Shown: piece after piece, positions 9,509 through 17,097 of the stretch | Position numbering within the stretch: position 1 is the stretch's first letter | Layout: each line of letters starts with the position of its first letter | NCBI RefSeq assembly: GCF_900564155.1 | Contig: NZ_LS999839.1 | Span: 5,143,097 to 5,207,096, forward strand | DNA: 64,000 bases | Source of the DNA: Pedobacter schmidteae | GTDB lineage: Bacteria > Bacteroidota > Bacteroidia > Sphingobacteriales > Sphingobacteriaceae | Direction of reading: 5' to 3' | Position numbers and translations under genes: made by a program | Notes under the pieces: generated by a model | The model's database searches: none | Told to the model about the DNA's origin: nothing | The model's input: the letters and a program-made list of their open reading frames with translations, nothing else

Positions 9509-11035
9509 TCACTTAAAAATGTTCATTTCCTCGTTATAAACAGGACTTTGTATGCTTAAAAAATTTAAAACACTATGAAATACGTGATTCTGAGACAATA
9601 CTTTATTGGGTTTTAGTTGCTTCGAACTGTCGGATAACCAAACTATAAAAGGAATTTCATATTGTTCCTTAGGAGCAATACTCATAGGCACCCCATGCAT
9701 ATATAGATTTTTTTCTCCTAAAGATTCACCATGATCTGACACAAAAATCATCGTACTCTTATAGCCATTTAATTGTTTTAAATCGTCAATTATTTTAGAT
9801 AAAATATAGTCAGTGTAAACAATTGTATTGTCATACGCATTGATCAGCTCTGTTTGAGAACAATTCCCTAATTCAACACTATTACATACTGGTTTAAAAG
9901 TCTCAAATTGTTGTGGGTATTTCTTGCTATAGGTAGGCCCATGACTTGTACTTGTGTGCAATACAATCAATATTTTATCTTTTTTACTTTCTAATATCTG
10001 GTCTTTTAATCCATTCAAAAGAACTTCATCGTAATTACATCCTTCGCCTTGACAATTTGACATTAAAGCATCTTTATTTTGGTAATTTTTTATGTGAATT
10101 GGCGGCTCTCCCCAGTTTGTAGTTCTCCAAATAACCTCTACATTATTTCTGTCCAAATAATTGGGTAAGATTTCATATAACTTATCGCTATTTTCGTGCT
10201 CTAAAATACATTTTACACCTGCAGTAGTATAAGTGGCGCAAGAGGTGGCATTAAAATGAAATAAATTACTCGTTTTGGAAAGCAATGGGTTCGTATTTTT
10301 CTGGTAGCCATATAAAGAAAAATTCTGGCTTCTTGCCGATTCGCCTATGACCAGAACTACCACTGATTTCTGATTATCTTTTATTGTAGCATCGGGCAAC
10401 AAAATTTCTTTCTCACTACTTTTCTGTTTGTCTTTATAAAAAAGATAAGTATTTGCAGTATAAGACCAGGGCATTGGCAATGCACCTAATACTTTTGCGT
10501 TTTTATCAATCCACAGCCAATTGGTTGCGTTGGCAAATACTACAACCAGAATAAATAATAAGGTAAGTGAAGAGGTGATTGCAAATTTCTTCCATGTTAC
10601 CTTTGTTATTTTTACTTTAACGATGTAAATGGCTGGGAGGATGCCAAATAAAATGATGTAAAGCATTAATTTCCATGAAAAAAAACTACTAGACTCCGCA
10701 TAATCGGTATTGAATATATTACCAATCATAGTTTTATCTATCAAAACACCATAGGTATTAATAAAGTAGACTGCAATTGCGTTGAGAATAAAGAATAAGA
10801 CCAATAAAAATTTCCCAACAAAACGCGACAGAAAACAAATCAGGTAAAAAATAAAAGCGTTTAATACCAACATGATAATCATTATGCTAATGATGAGAAA
10901 AACACCATTAAAACTTTTGTAATTAACATTGTTGAACACAAAGCTGTAAAAAGGGAAATGAAATAGTAATAAATTAAGAAAACTCATTAAAATAGCAAAA
11001 TGAGCTATTTTCAAGTTATTTTTTAACGTAAACAT
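9509..11035 (-). CDS. Phosphoethanolamine transferase (EptA-like), inner membrane
   Basis: The 508-aa protein has five hydrophobic segments in residues 10-170 and a periplasmic alkaline-phosphatase-fold domain. Catalytic features are LVIGESARSQNFSLYGY (metal-binding E232), the nucleophile threonine region SCATYTTAG (residues 265-273) and FVSDHGESLGE near the C-terminus (metal D and H). The family moves phosphoethanolamine from phosphatidylethanolamine to lipid A or core sugars, which lowers surface charge and raises resistance to cationic peptides. The start overlaps the end of the PAP2 phosphatase gene by 20 nt, so translational coupling is likely. Confidence 0.9.
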   Translation of the reverse strand: MFTLKNNLKIAHFAILMSFLNLLLFHFPFYSFVFNNVNYKSFNGVFLIISIMIIMLVLNAFIFYLICFLSRFVGKFLLVLFFILNAIAVYFINTYGVLIDKTMIGNIFNTDYAESSSFFSWKLMLYIILFGILPAIYIVKVKITKVTWKKFAITSSLTLLFILVVVFANATNWLWIDKNAKVLGALPMPWSYTANTYLFYKDKQKSSEKEILLPDATIKDNQKSVVVLVIGESARSQNFSLYGYQKNTNPLLSKTSNLFHFNATSCATYTTAGVKCILEHENSDKLYEILPNYLDRNNVEVIWRTTNWGEPPIHIKNYQNKDALMSNCQGEGCNYDEVLLNGLKDQILESKKDKILIVLHTSTSHGPTYSKKYPQQFETFKPVCNSVELGNCSQTELINAYDNTIVYTDYILSKIIDDLKQLNGYKSTMIFVSDHGESLGEKNLYMHGVPMSIAPKEQYEIPFIVWLSDSSKQLKPNKVLSQNHVFHSVLNFLSIQSPVYNEEMNIFK

Positions 11036-11879
11036 AAATAATCTTATATAGAGAAATGACTAAAGCAATTAATGAAAAATAGTATATGATCAAATTGTCA
11101 CTCAACATCCTGCTTACCAAAGCAACACAACCAAACAGAAAGAATAAAACAATAATCGGATAGTATTTTTTATCGTTGATCCAAGTCCAGATTTTAAATT
11201 TTTCATTGAGGAAAATACCTAAAAGTCCGGAAATATATCCAATAGTTCCGCCAATAACAACATCAAACGGATAGTGGGCCCCTACACCTACCCTTGTAAC
11301 CCCAAGGATCAACCCTACTGCAATTATAAAAATAAACCACAAAATTTTATGCTGTAAATTTCGGGGCATAAATGCAAACATAAGGACGGTAAGTACCGTA
11401 AAAACAGTGATGGAATGTCCGGAAGGTAAACTGTTGCTTCCAGCTAGTCTTGTCCCGACAATAACAAAACTATTATTGTCAAAAACTGCAGCAGGCCTGG
11501 GCACCGCAAATATTTCTTTTAATGAGCAACAAATTATACATGAAATAAGTGAAGATGATATTAAACCTTCCCAAATTTTAGGGGCATATATCATAAAAAT
11601 GCTTAGCAAGGATAATGGGACTAATGCATCTCCAAACTGGGTAAGGTTAAATATTGTTTTGGGAAATTGAGATAATTTTGAATTCAAAAAAATGAACCAG
11701 TTCTTTTGAATCTGCACATATCTATCAACAGATAGAGAGTTTTCCTTATAAAGAAGCAAAACCACTATAATTAAAAAAAATGCAGGAAATATAAATAAAG
11801 ATGGTTTGAGTCTTGAATAGTTTTGAATAACATTTACGTTCATAGTATTGCTTGTTGGTGGTTTTACGTTGATATTCAT
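11016..11879 (-). CDS. PAP2-family phosphatase, candidate lipid A phosphatase (LpxE/LpxF-like)
   Basis: Integral membrane phosphatase of 287 aa with all three PAP2 motifs: KEIFAVPRP (K121-P129), LPSGH (152-155) and TRVGVGAHYPFD (R196, H202, D206). The gene overlaps the phosphoethanolamine transferase by 20 nt. A lipid A phosphatase next to EptA is a known arrangement in bacteria that remove a lipid A phosphate and cap the position with phosphoethanolamine, so lipid A is the most likely substrate. Undecaprenyl pyrophosphate or another lipid phosphate remains possible. The ATG at 11843 is an alternative start that would drop a hydrophilic 12-residue leader. Confidence 0.88.
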   Translation of the reverse strand: MNINVKPPTSNTMNVNVIQNYSRLKPSLFIFPAFFLIIVVLLLYKENSLSVDRYVQIQKNWFIFLNSKLSQFPKTIFNLTQFGDALVPLSLLSIFMIYAPKIWEGLISSSLISCIICCSLKEIFAVPRPAAVFDNNSFVIVGTRLAGSNSLPSGHSITVFTVLTVLMFAFMPRNLQHKILWFIFIIAVGLILGVTRVGVGAHYPFDVVIGGTIGYISGLLGIFLNEKFKIWTWINDKKYYPIIVLFFLFGCVALVSRMLSDNLIIYYFSLIALVISLYKIIYVYVKK

Positions 11880-12129
11880 GCCATCTAAAAAATGTTGTAA
11901 AATCGTTCAGCAATTAAACTACTGTTCGCTTTGGGAGTTTCACCCTCGATTGAGAATTCACAATTAATTGTCATAACACACTGAAATGCGAGTGTTTTAA
12001 TTCTCTCATGGATAATATTTGGTTTCATGTTAATTTAGGCGTCGAAGATAAACAATATTTCAAGAAAGTGAAATATATTTCCTGGATGATTCGAAGCCCG
12101 TTAAGTATTCCCTATGATCATAAAATTCC

Positions 12130-12723
12130 TCACAGGCTCTTCATTTTTATTTTTTTGTGCTTATCGTATAATTTTGCACACCTCTTGCCATAATTAAAAT
12201 AGATTTCCTCGCCAAAGTCCTCTAAATTAATCACTTCAAATTTCATTTTTGCTTTAATAGTTGGAATCGTCACCAGTTTTCCATCCTCATTATTTGCCAA
12301 ATGATCATAGTAGTTCCAATTCCCAATATAATCTCCGGTCAAAAGATTGGTACTAGATTCTCCACTTCCATCCTGCACTGCATTACCAAATTCATATCTG
12401 CTCATTCCTATCAACTGTATTTTCCTTGTTTTAGCGTTGTACCTAAATTGATTTTTGTAACCTGCCCGCATCCAATCGTTAAAAAATTCAAACCCATTTT
12501 TTGTTTTGAGGATGCCAGAAGAGACGTTTAACGTTTCAATAGGTTTACTTGAAACCGGTTTGAAAAACATAGCTGATAATTTACAAACAATTGTCGATTT
12601 GGTGGGGTCAACATACACGGTGTCTTTTAAGCCGTCGTTGTCTATATCTTTTACCAGTATCTCTTGTCCAAAAGCGAACATCTGAGTAAAAAGGAAGATT
12701 AATGTTATTGCTGATTTTATCAT
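12130..12723 (-). CDS. Hypothetical exported protein with one calcium-loop-like motif
   Basis: The 197-aa product has a clear N-terminal signal peptide (MIKSAITLIFLFTQMFAFG, cleavage before QEILVK). Directly after it comes DIDNDGLKDTVYVD, which matches the D-x-D-x-D-G calcium loop seen in VCBS/FG-GAP-type proteins, but only a single copy is present. The rest is a mixed beta-rich sequence with a basic C-terminus. I do not recognise a family. It stands alone between the PAP2 gene and bestrophin. A periplasmic role is inferred from the signal only. Confidence 0.75.
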   Translation of the reverse strand: MIKSAITLIFLFTQMFAFGQEILVKDIDNDGLKDTVYVDPTKSTIVCKLSAMFFKPVSSKPIETLNVSSGILKTKNGFEFFNDWMRAGYKNQFRYNAKTRKIQLIGMSRYEFGNAVQDGSGESSTNLLTGDYIGNWNYYDHLANNEDGKLVTIPTIKAKMKFEVINLEDFGEEIYFNYGKRCAKLYDKHKKIKMKSL

Positions 12724-13065
12724 ACTATATTTTCATCCTGTTTTTTTGAAGATAGGCAAAAAATAATCTTTTTAAATTTTTATCGGCTCTTTTGCAGCCC
12801 GAATAACACTTCTGATTATGGCTTTGCTCATTCTCGTATGTTCATGCTATTTCAATTGAATTTTCCCGAATAAAGACGAACGAGATACGAACCATAGTCG
12901 AGGCAACACCGACTAAATCATTAGCCTCGCTACCAAGTCACTGCAAGCCCAAAGTTGTGCTGAAAACAAATCTGAAAAGTTTTTTTTTCGGCAGTGGTTT
13001 TGCCCTTTAGAACCCAAATATAAGAAAATCTACACATATATTGAACATAAAAAAGGCTGTTGGGC
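12724..13065. other. Intergenic stretch without recognised content
   Basis: 342 bp between bestrophin and the exported hypothetical protein. I see no open frame with coding character, no strong hairpin with a T-tract and no tandem repeat. It presumably holds the promoter for the downstream minus-strand gene, but no clear TTTG/TAnnTTTG pair is visible. Confidence 0.5.
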
Positions 13066-13956
13066 TTACAGCACATACTCGTCATTTATTGGCTTCACCG
13101 GCTCGGGAATATCCTTTTCACCAAGCATCTGCAACAAATTAATTTCAATAGTACGGGTAATCTGGTTCAATGGAACTCCGGCTGAATTATTTTCAAACGG
13201 ATTAACCATACTCATACCATTAATTTGGGTAGAAACAAATACAAAGCCGATTAACCAACCCAGAAAAATGGAATATACGCCCGTTGTGTGACTGATGACC
13301 AGGGTAAACGTAACCACAAAAAGCCATATAAACACCTTTGTAAGGTAACTATAGGTGGTAGGAAATACCGTATTTTTAATGCGTTCGCTCATACCCATCG
13401 AGTCAGAGAACCTGACCAGCATCTCATTTATTTCTATAAAACGGAAGCCGTCTACATAATTTAATTTTGATAAAAGCTGTAAGTCCCGGGCTTGTATATT
13501 TAAAATGGCATTATGAGCATTGCTGTGTGTTTTTATCTCTTTCAAATCTTCCTCATCCAGATACTTAATATAAATTTCATCCACGGTACCTCTCAGATTT
13601 GCCTTTAATGCATATAAAAAAGCAATGTGTCTAAGTACCATTCTTCTTGATATCACCTTATCCTCATCTACATAGTTGACCAAAGCGCGGGTATATGATC
13701 GCGAATCATTTACCAGGGCACCCCATATCTTTCTGGCTTCCCACCACCTGTCGTAAGCCTGGTTATTGTTAAATCCAATAAAAAAGGCAATTGCTGTCCC
13801 TAAAAGCGCAGGGATAATGGAAGGGATTTCAATATGATGCACCAAAAGGTACTCTCTGATTAGATAAGCAACAGTGCAGGACGCAATCATAATCAGATCA
13901 ACCTGCCAGGTATTAATTAGAATTCTGCTTAAGCGAATATTCTGAACCAGGAGCAT
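13066..13956 (-). CDS. Bestrophin-family ion channel
   Basis: Inner-membrane protein of 296 aa in the bestrophin/UPF0187 family (pentameric anion or cation channels). Visible hallmarks are the N-terminal hydrophobic helices, the pore-lining IPALLGTAIAFFIGFNNNQA and the conserved AYDRWWEARKIWGALVNDSR. The C-terminal segment VNPFENNSAGVPLNQITRTIEINLLQM is also typical. Length fits bacterial members. It stands alone with no operon partner. Ion selectivity cannot be read from the sequence. Confidence 0.92.
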   Translation of the reverse strand: MLLVQNIRLSRILINTWQVDLIMIASCTVAYLIREYLLVHHIEIPSIIPALLGTAIAFFIGFNNNQAYDRWWEARKIWGALVNDSRSYTRALVNYVDEDKVISRRMVLRHIAFLYALKANLRGTVDEIYIKYLDEEDLKEIKTHSNAHNAILNIQARDLQLLSKLNYVDGFRFIEINEMLVRFSDSMGMSERIKNTVFPTTYSYLTKVFIWLFVVTFTLVISHTTGVYSIFLGWLIGFVFVSTQINGMSMVNPFENNSAGVPLNQITRTIEINLLQMLGEKDIPEPVKPINDEYVL

Positions 13957-13987
13957 ATGTTTTTTTAATCAAGATACAAAAAAGCTA

Positions 13988-14122
13988 TTACATCTCTTCC
14001 TTTTCGTCAATAAACAATTTACCTTTTTTAACACCTGCGCTATCCCTTGCATTGCCCGATTGCTTGCCTCTGGATGCCAGCCATCCAGGGGCCGCCCCCA
14101 CATCAGCTACACCATTATGCAC
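13988..14122 (-). other. Short open frame with coding-like composition, no ATG (possible gene remnant)
   Basis: A 44-codon minus-strand frame starting at a GTG (14122) and ending in a TAA at 13988-13990 gives a hydrophilic, Gly/Ala/Lys-rich peptide ending VKKGKLFIDEKEEM. It has no ATG, no convincing ribosome site and an in-frame stop just upstream. It may be a true small protein, a decayed C-terminus, or chance. Confidence 0.25.
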
Positions 14123-14220
14123 ATCTACAAAAAGTTATTCGGGATGAGACGAAAAACTTTAAAGCGCTGGCAAAAACCAGTTAATTCTGTTATCTTGTTC
14201 TATGTTTAAAACAGCTCAGT

Positions 14221-14646
14221 ATGACCATTAAAACCACCCAAACACAGGCTAACGTAGAAGATTTCATCAATGCCTTTGCTGCTACACCGCAGAAAAAAGA
14301 GGACGGATTTGAGTTATTGAAATTGATGAAAGCGCATACCGGTTATGAACCTAAAATGTGGGGCCCGTCTATGATCGGTTTCGGTTCCTATCATTATAAA
14401 TCGGAAAGAAGCAGGCAGGAAGGAGATTGGCCTTTGGTTGGGTTTTCGCCACGAAAGGCAGCCATTTCCCTGTATGTTTACAGTGCTGCCCCGGGTCAGG
14501 AAGAATTGCTTAAACAATTGGGAAAGTTTACCATGGGCAAAGGTTGTATTTATGTGAAAAAACTTACCGACATTAATGTTGAAGTACTTAAGGAATTGAT
14601 CAGCGGGACAATCGATTTTCTTCAGGAAAAGTGGGGTAAATCATAA
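14221..14646 (+). CDS. DUF1801 (YdhG-like) protein
   Basis: Cytoplasmic 141-aa protein of the DUF1801 family. The conserved parts are the N-terminal VEDFINAF, the central MIGFGSYHYKSERSRQEGDW and GFSPRKAAISLYVYS. The family has a small alpha/beta fold of unknown function. It is 22 nt upstream of the DoxX gene on the same strand, so the two are probably co-transcribed. A TATGTTTA element about 20 nt before the start resembles a -7 box but has no clear -33 partner. Confidence 0.88.
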   Translation: MTIKTTQTQANVEDFINAFAATPQKKEDGFELLKLMKAHTGYEPKMWGPSMIGFGSYHYKSERSRQEGDWPLVGFSPRKAAISLYVYSAAPGQEELLKQLGKFTMGKGCIYVKKLTDINVEVLKELISGTIDFLQEKWGKS

Positions 14647-14668
14647 TAAATAATCTGAATTCAGGCTC

Positions 14669-15130
14669 ATGAAACCACTTGTTGTTTTAATCCTTACATT
14701 TTGCTTGTCGCTGGGTATCCTATGGATTGTTCAGGGAGAAATGAACTATACCCTTTCGGCACGAATCGCTTTATCAATTATGTTTATTTTCACTGCAATA
14801 GGTCACTTTGCATTTAGCAAGGGCATGACACTAATGCTCCCCGATTTTGTTCCTTTCAAAAAAGCAATTGTATACCTTACAGGTATTCTTGAAATACTAT
14901 TTGCCATCGGAATATTGATCCCGGCATATCAGGTACCAACAGGCTGGACGATTATCGTCTTCCTCATTCTCATTCTGCCTTCCAACATTTACGCCGCTGT
15001 GCGGCATCTTGATATTCAAAAAGCCACATTTGATGGAAATGGATTGGCCTACTTATGGTTCCGGATACCCATGCAGCTGTTACTCCTTACCTGGACCTAT
15101 TTTTCGACTATTGGCCCTATTCATTTATGA
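14669..15130 (+). CDS. DoxX-family membrane protein
   Basis: Integral membrane protein of 153 aa with four predicted helices. ARIALSIMFIFTAIGHFAF and the segment around LTGILEILFAIGILIP are DoxX-like. Function in this family is poorly defined, with links to redox stress and small-molecule metabolism. It follows the DUF1801 gene by 22 nt. Its 3' end overlaps the convergent DinB-like gene by 6 nt, so no terminator separates the two opposing units. Confidence 0.85.
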   Translation: MKPLVVLILTFCLSLGILWIVQGEMNYTLSARIALSIMFIFTAIGHFAFSKGMTLMLPDFVPFKKAIVYLTGILEILFAIGILIPAYQVPTGWTIIVFLILILPSNIYAAVRHLDIQKATFDGNGLAYLWFRIPMQLLLLTWTYFSTIGPIHL

Positions 15131-15589
15131 TATCATTTTTTTTATCAGCGAAATCTGTCCCAAATGATAGTAGCTATGCTCTATTACTGCTTCTATGTTT
15201 CGCAAATAGGTGCCGTACTTTTCGGCTATAAATATCTGATCGAAAAGGCTATCCTCCATTTGTTCTACTTTATCCGCGAATTTTTCGGCATTGTCTAAAA
15301 GATTCGCAACCAAACTATCCCAATCTGCCTGCCCGGTTATCGGTGGCAGATCAAAACTAAATTTGTCCCTGATTTCCAATCTTCCTGTTTCGAACGTATT
15401 TAACAAGCCTTTCAGATAATAATTGATATGGTAAGTTAAGGCGGCAACGGTATTTAAGTTGCCTACCTTCTGGCTGGCCTGTTTCCAATCCAGTCCCAGC
15501 AACTGAACTTTGTAATTCGTATTTGCAATAAAATATCCGTCCAGAAACACTTCCCGAAGCCGGCTGGAAATCGTTAAACTTCTTGTCAT
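15125..15589 (-). CDS. DinB-like / DUF1572 four-helix protein
   Basis: Cytoplasmic 154-aa protein with the DinB superfamily layout: helix-rich, with histidines in ALTYHINYYLKG and EHSYYHLGQISLIKKMI that match the metal-binding pattern of the fold. The second is the family's typical C-terminal H-x3-H-x-GQI motif. Members often act as thiol-dependent transferases or have unknown roles. It is convergent with DoxX (6-nt overlap) and downstream of the HAD gene with a 53-nt gap. Confidence 0.85.
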   Translation of the reverse strand: MTRSLTISSRLREVFLDGYFIANTNYKVQLLGLDWKQASQKVGNLNTVAALTYHINYYLKGLLNTFETGRLEIRDKFSFDLPPITGQADWDSLVANLLDNAEKFADKVEQMEDSLFDQIFIAEKYGTYLRNIEAVIEHSYYHLGQISLIKKMIS

Positions 15590-15642
15590 GGTGATAACAG
15601 ATAAGAAATAAAGTTATAAAATTTTGGAAAATGTACTTACTA

Positions 15643-16359
15643 CTACAAAAAGTTAAAAATATGATCAATACTTTTCAATTCTACAAAATTTTCATGTATC
15701 AAATTGTGTTCGTGTTGCTCGTGTGTCCAGGTTACGTGGTATGGAATATGTCCCGCAAATCCGCCCAGTTCTAAAACAGGCAGAATATCAGATTTAACGG
15801 AGTTACCCAACATCAGGAAATTTTGAGGTTCGCAATCCAAATGTTTCAATAGCTTTTGATAATCGCTTGTCTTTTTATCACTCATAATTTCGATATGATG
15901 AAAGTAGCTTTCCAATCCGGATTTTTTCAGTTTCCTTTCCTGGTCCAACAAATCTCCTTTGGTAGCCACTACCAGCCTGTAATCGCATTTTAGATTTTTT
16001 AAAGTTTCCTCCACACCATGCAGTAGTTCAACCGGTTTTTGCAAAAGCTCCTGCCCTATTGCTATGATTTTATCAATCAACGCAAACGAAGCGGTATGAT
16101 TAGAAATCCGGCTTGCTGTTTCAATCATACACAACACAAAGCCTTTTACCCCATAACCATAGAGGTGCAGATTTTTCATTTCGGTTTTCAGTAACTCCTG
16201 CGATACGGAATGCTGAGGCAAATAATTTTCAAGCAATATGCAGAATTGTTTTTCCGCTTCCTGAAAATATGGTTCGTTCACCCATAAGGTATCATCTGCA
16301 TCGAAGGCTATTGTTTTTATACTCTTTTTCATCTGTTTAATTTTGTTTTTATCGGTCAT
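15643..16359 (-). CDS. HAD-superfamily hydrolase
   Basis: Cytoplasmic phosphatase-type protein, 238 aa from the ATG at 16359 or 229 aa from the internal ATG at 16332; the sequence does not decide between them. HAD motif I is FDADDTLW (nucleophile D20, general acid D22 in the longer form), motif II is VVATKGD, motif III the lysine in MSDKKTSDYQ, and motif IV LMLGNSVKSDI. A long helical cap sits between motifs I and II (class C1). The substrate is unknown. The gene is divergent from the Crp/Fnr regulator and shares a 138-nt regulatory region with it. Confidence 0.88.
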   Translation of the reverse strand: MTDKNKIKQMKKSIKTIAFDADDTLWVNEPYFQEAEKQFCILLENYLPQHSVSQELLKTEMKNLHLYGYGVKGFVLCMIETASRISNHTASFALIDKIIAIGQELLQKPVELLHGVEETLKNLKCDYRLVVATKGDLLDQERKLKKSGLESYFHHIEIMSDKKTSDYQKLLKHLDCEPQNFLMLGNSVKSDILPVLELGGFAGHIPYHVTWTHEQHEHNLIHENFVELKSIDHIFNFL

Positions 16360-16365
16360 AAAGCT

Positions 16366-16409
16366 ACCATGAGTTAATCATTCCACTGTCTGATTTTGAA
16401 ACTCATGGT
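16366..16409. promoter_or_regulatory. Perfect 10-bp inverted repeat between divergent HAD and Crp genes
   Basis: ACCATGAGTT (16366-16375) and AACTCATGGT (16400-16409) are exact reverse complements separated by 24 bp. The repeat lies just outside the HAD start and upstream of the regulator gene. It could be two half-sites bound by the Crp/Fnr protein or a transcript hairpin. Confidence 0.35.
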
Positions 16410-16475
16410 GGTTTCATTTCTTTACATTTGTAATTTTGGAAAAACAAATTTCAAAAAAGGTAAAAACTAAAAAAA

Positions 16476-16487
16476 GGACATTTGTCC
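16476..16487. promoter_or_regulatory. Palindrome GGACATTTGTCC in the Crp/Fnr gene leader
   Basis: A 12-bp near-palindrome (GGACA-TT-TGTCC) 10 bp before the regulator start codon, suitable for autoregulation by a dimeric helix-turn-helix protein. A TACATTTG box at 16423-16430 is an exact -7-type match, placing this site within the probable 5' untranslated region. Confidence 0.35.
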
Positions 16488-16497
16488 CAAAAGAAAT

Positions 16498-17067
16498 ATG
16501 TTAAGAACAAACCTATCATTTTTACCTTATGTGCAGGAACTTTACGAACGCCAGGAACGTAAAGAAAACATTATTGTAAAGCAATATGCCAAAGGGCAAA
16601 AGCTATTTGTACAAAATGAAAAAATGACAAAGGTGATGCTCATCAAACAGGGCATTACCAAGTGCTTTTTTACCGAAAACAATGATAAAGAATATATTCT
16701 CGAATTTTTAGGTAAAGGTGAAATTGTGGGCGAAATTGAGTTGATACGCCATATTTCTTGTTTATGTAATATTGAAGCAATAACAGATGTAACGGTTTAT
16801 GCGATTGCGCCTGATTACCTTTCCGAGCTAATCAGAAACGATCTAAAATTGAACAATCTGCTGCTAGATGTTTTTGCAGAGCGTATTGTTAACACCTCAA
16901 GCAGGGCTTCATACCAACAGCTATACACAGTAGAACACAGCCTTAGCAGACTTTTGGAATTACAATCCAAACAGGAGATCAAACTCTCAAAGGAAGATAT
17001 GGCAGCTTACCTGGGCATTTCTGTAAGAAGCTTGAACAGGACGTTAAAGAGTTTTGAAGGCTCCTGA
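16498..17067 (+). CDS. Crp/Fnr-family transcription regulator
   Basis: The 189-aa protein has an N-terminal cyclic-nucleotide-binding-like beta barrel (about residues 28-120, including YAKGQKLFVQNEKMTKVMLIKQG). A dimerisation helix follows, then a short C-terminal helix-turn-helix (KLSKEDMAAYLGISVRSLNRTLKSF). The cNMP pocket arginine-serine motif is not evident, as in many Bacteroidota members, so the ligand is unknown. It lacks the cysteines of Fnr. It is probably autoregulated through the palindrome in its leader. It is convergent with the GH116 operon end with a 30-nt gap. Confidence 0.9.
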   Translation: MLRTNLSFLPYVQELYERQERKENIIVKQYAKGQKLFVQNEKMTKVMLIKQGITKCFFTENNDKEYILEFLGKGEIVGEIELIRHISCLCNIEAITDVTVYAIAPDYLSELIRNDLKLNNLLLDVFAERIVNTSSRASYQQLYTVEHSLSRLLELQSKQEIKLSKEDMAAYLGISVRSLNRTLKSFEGS

Positions 17068-17097
17068 ATTTTATAACCACAGGTCACATCATATGAT

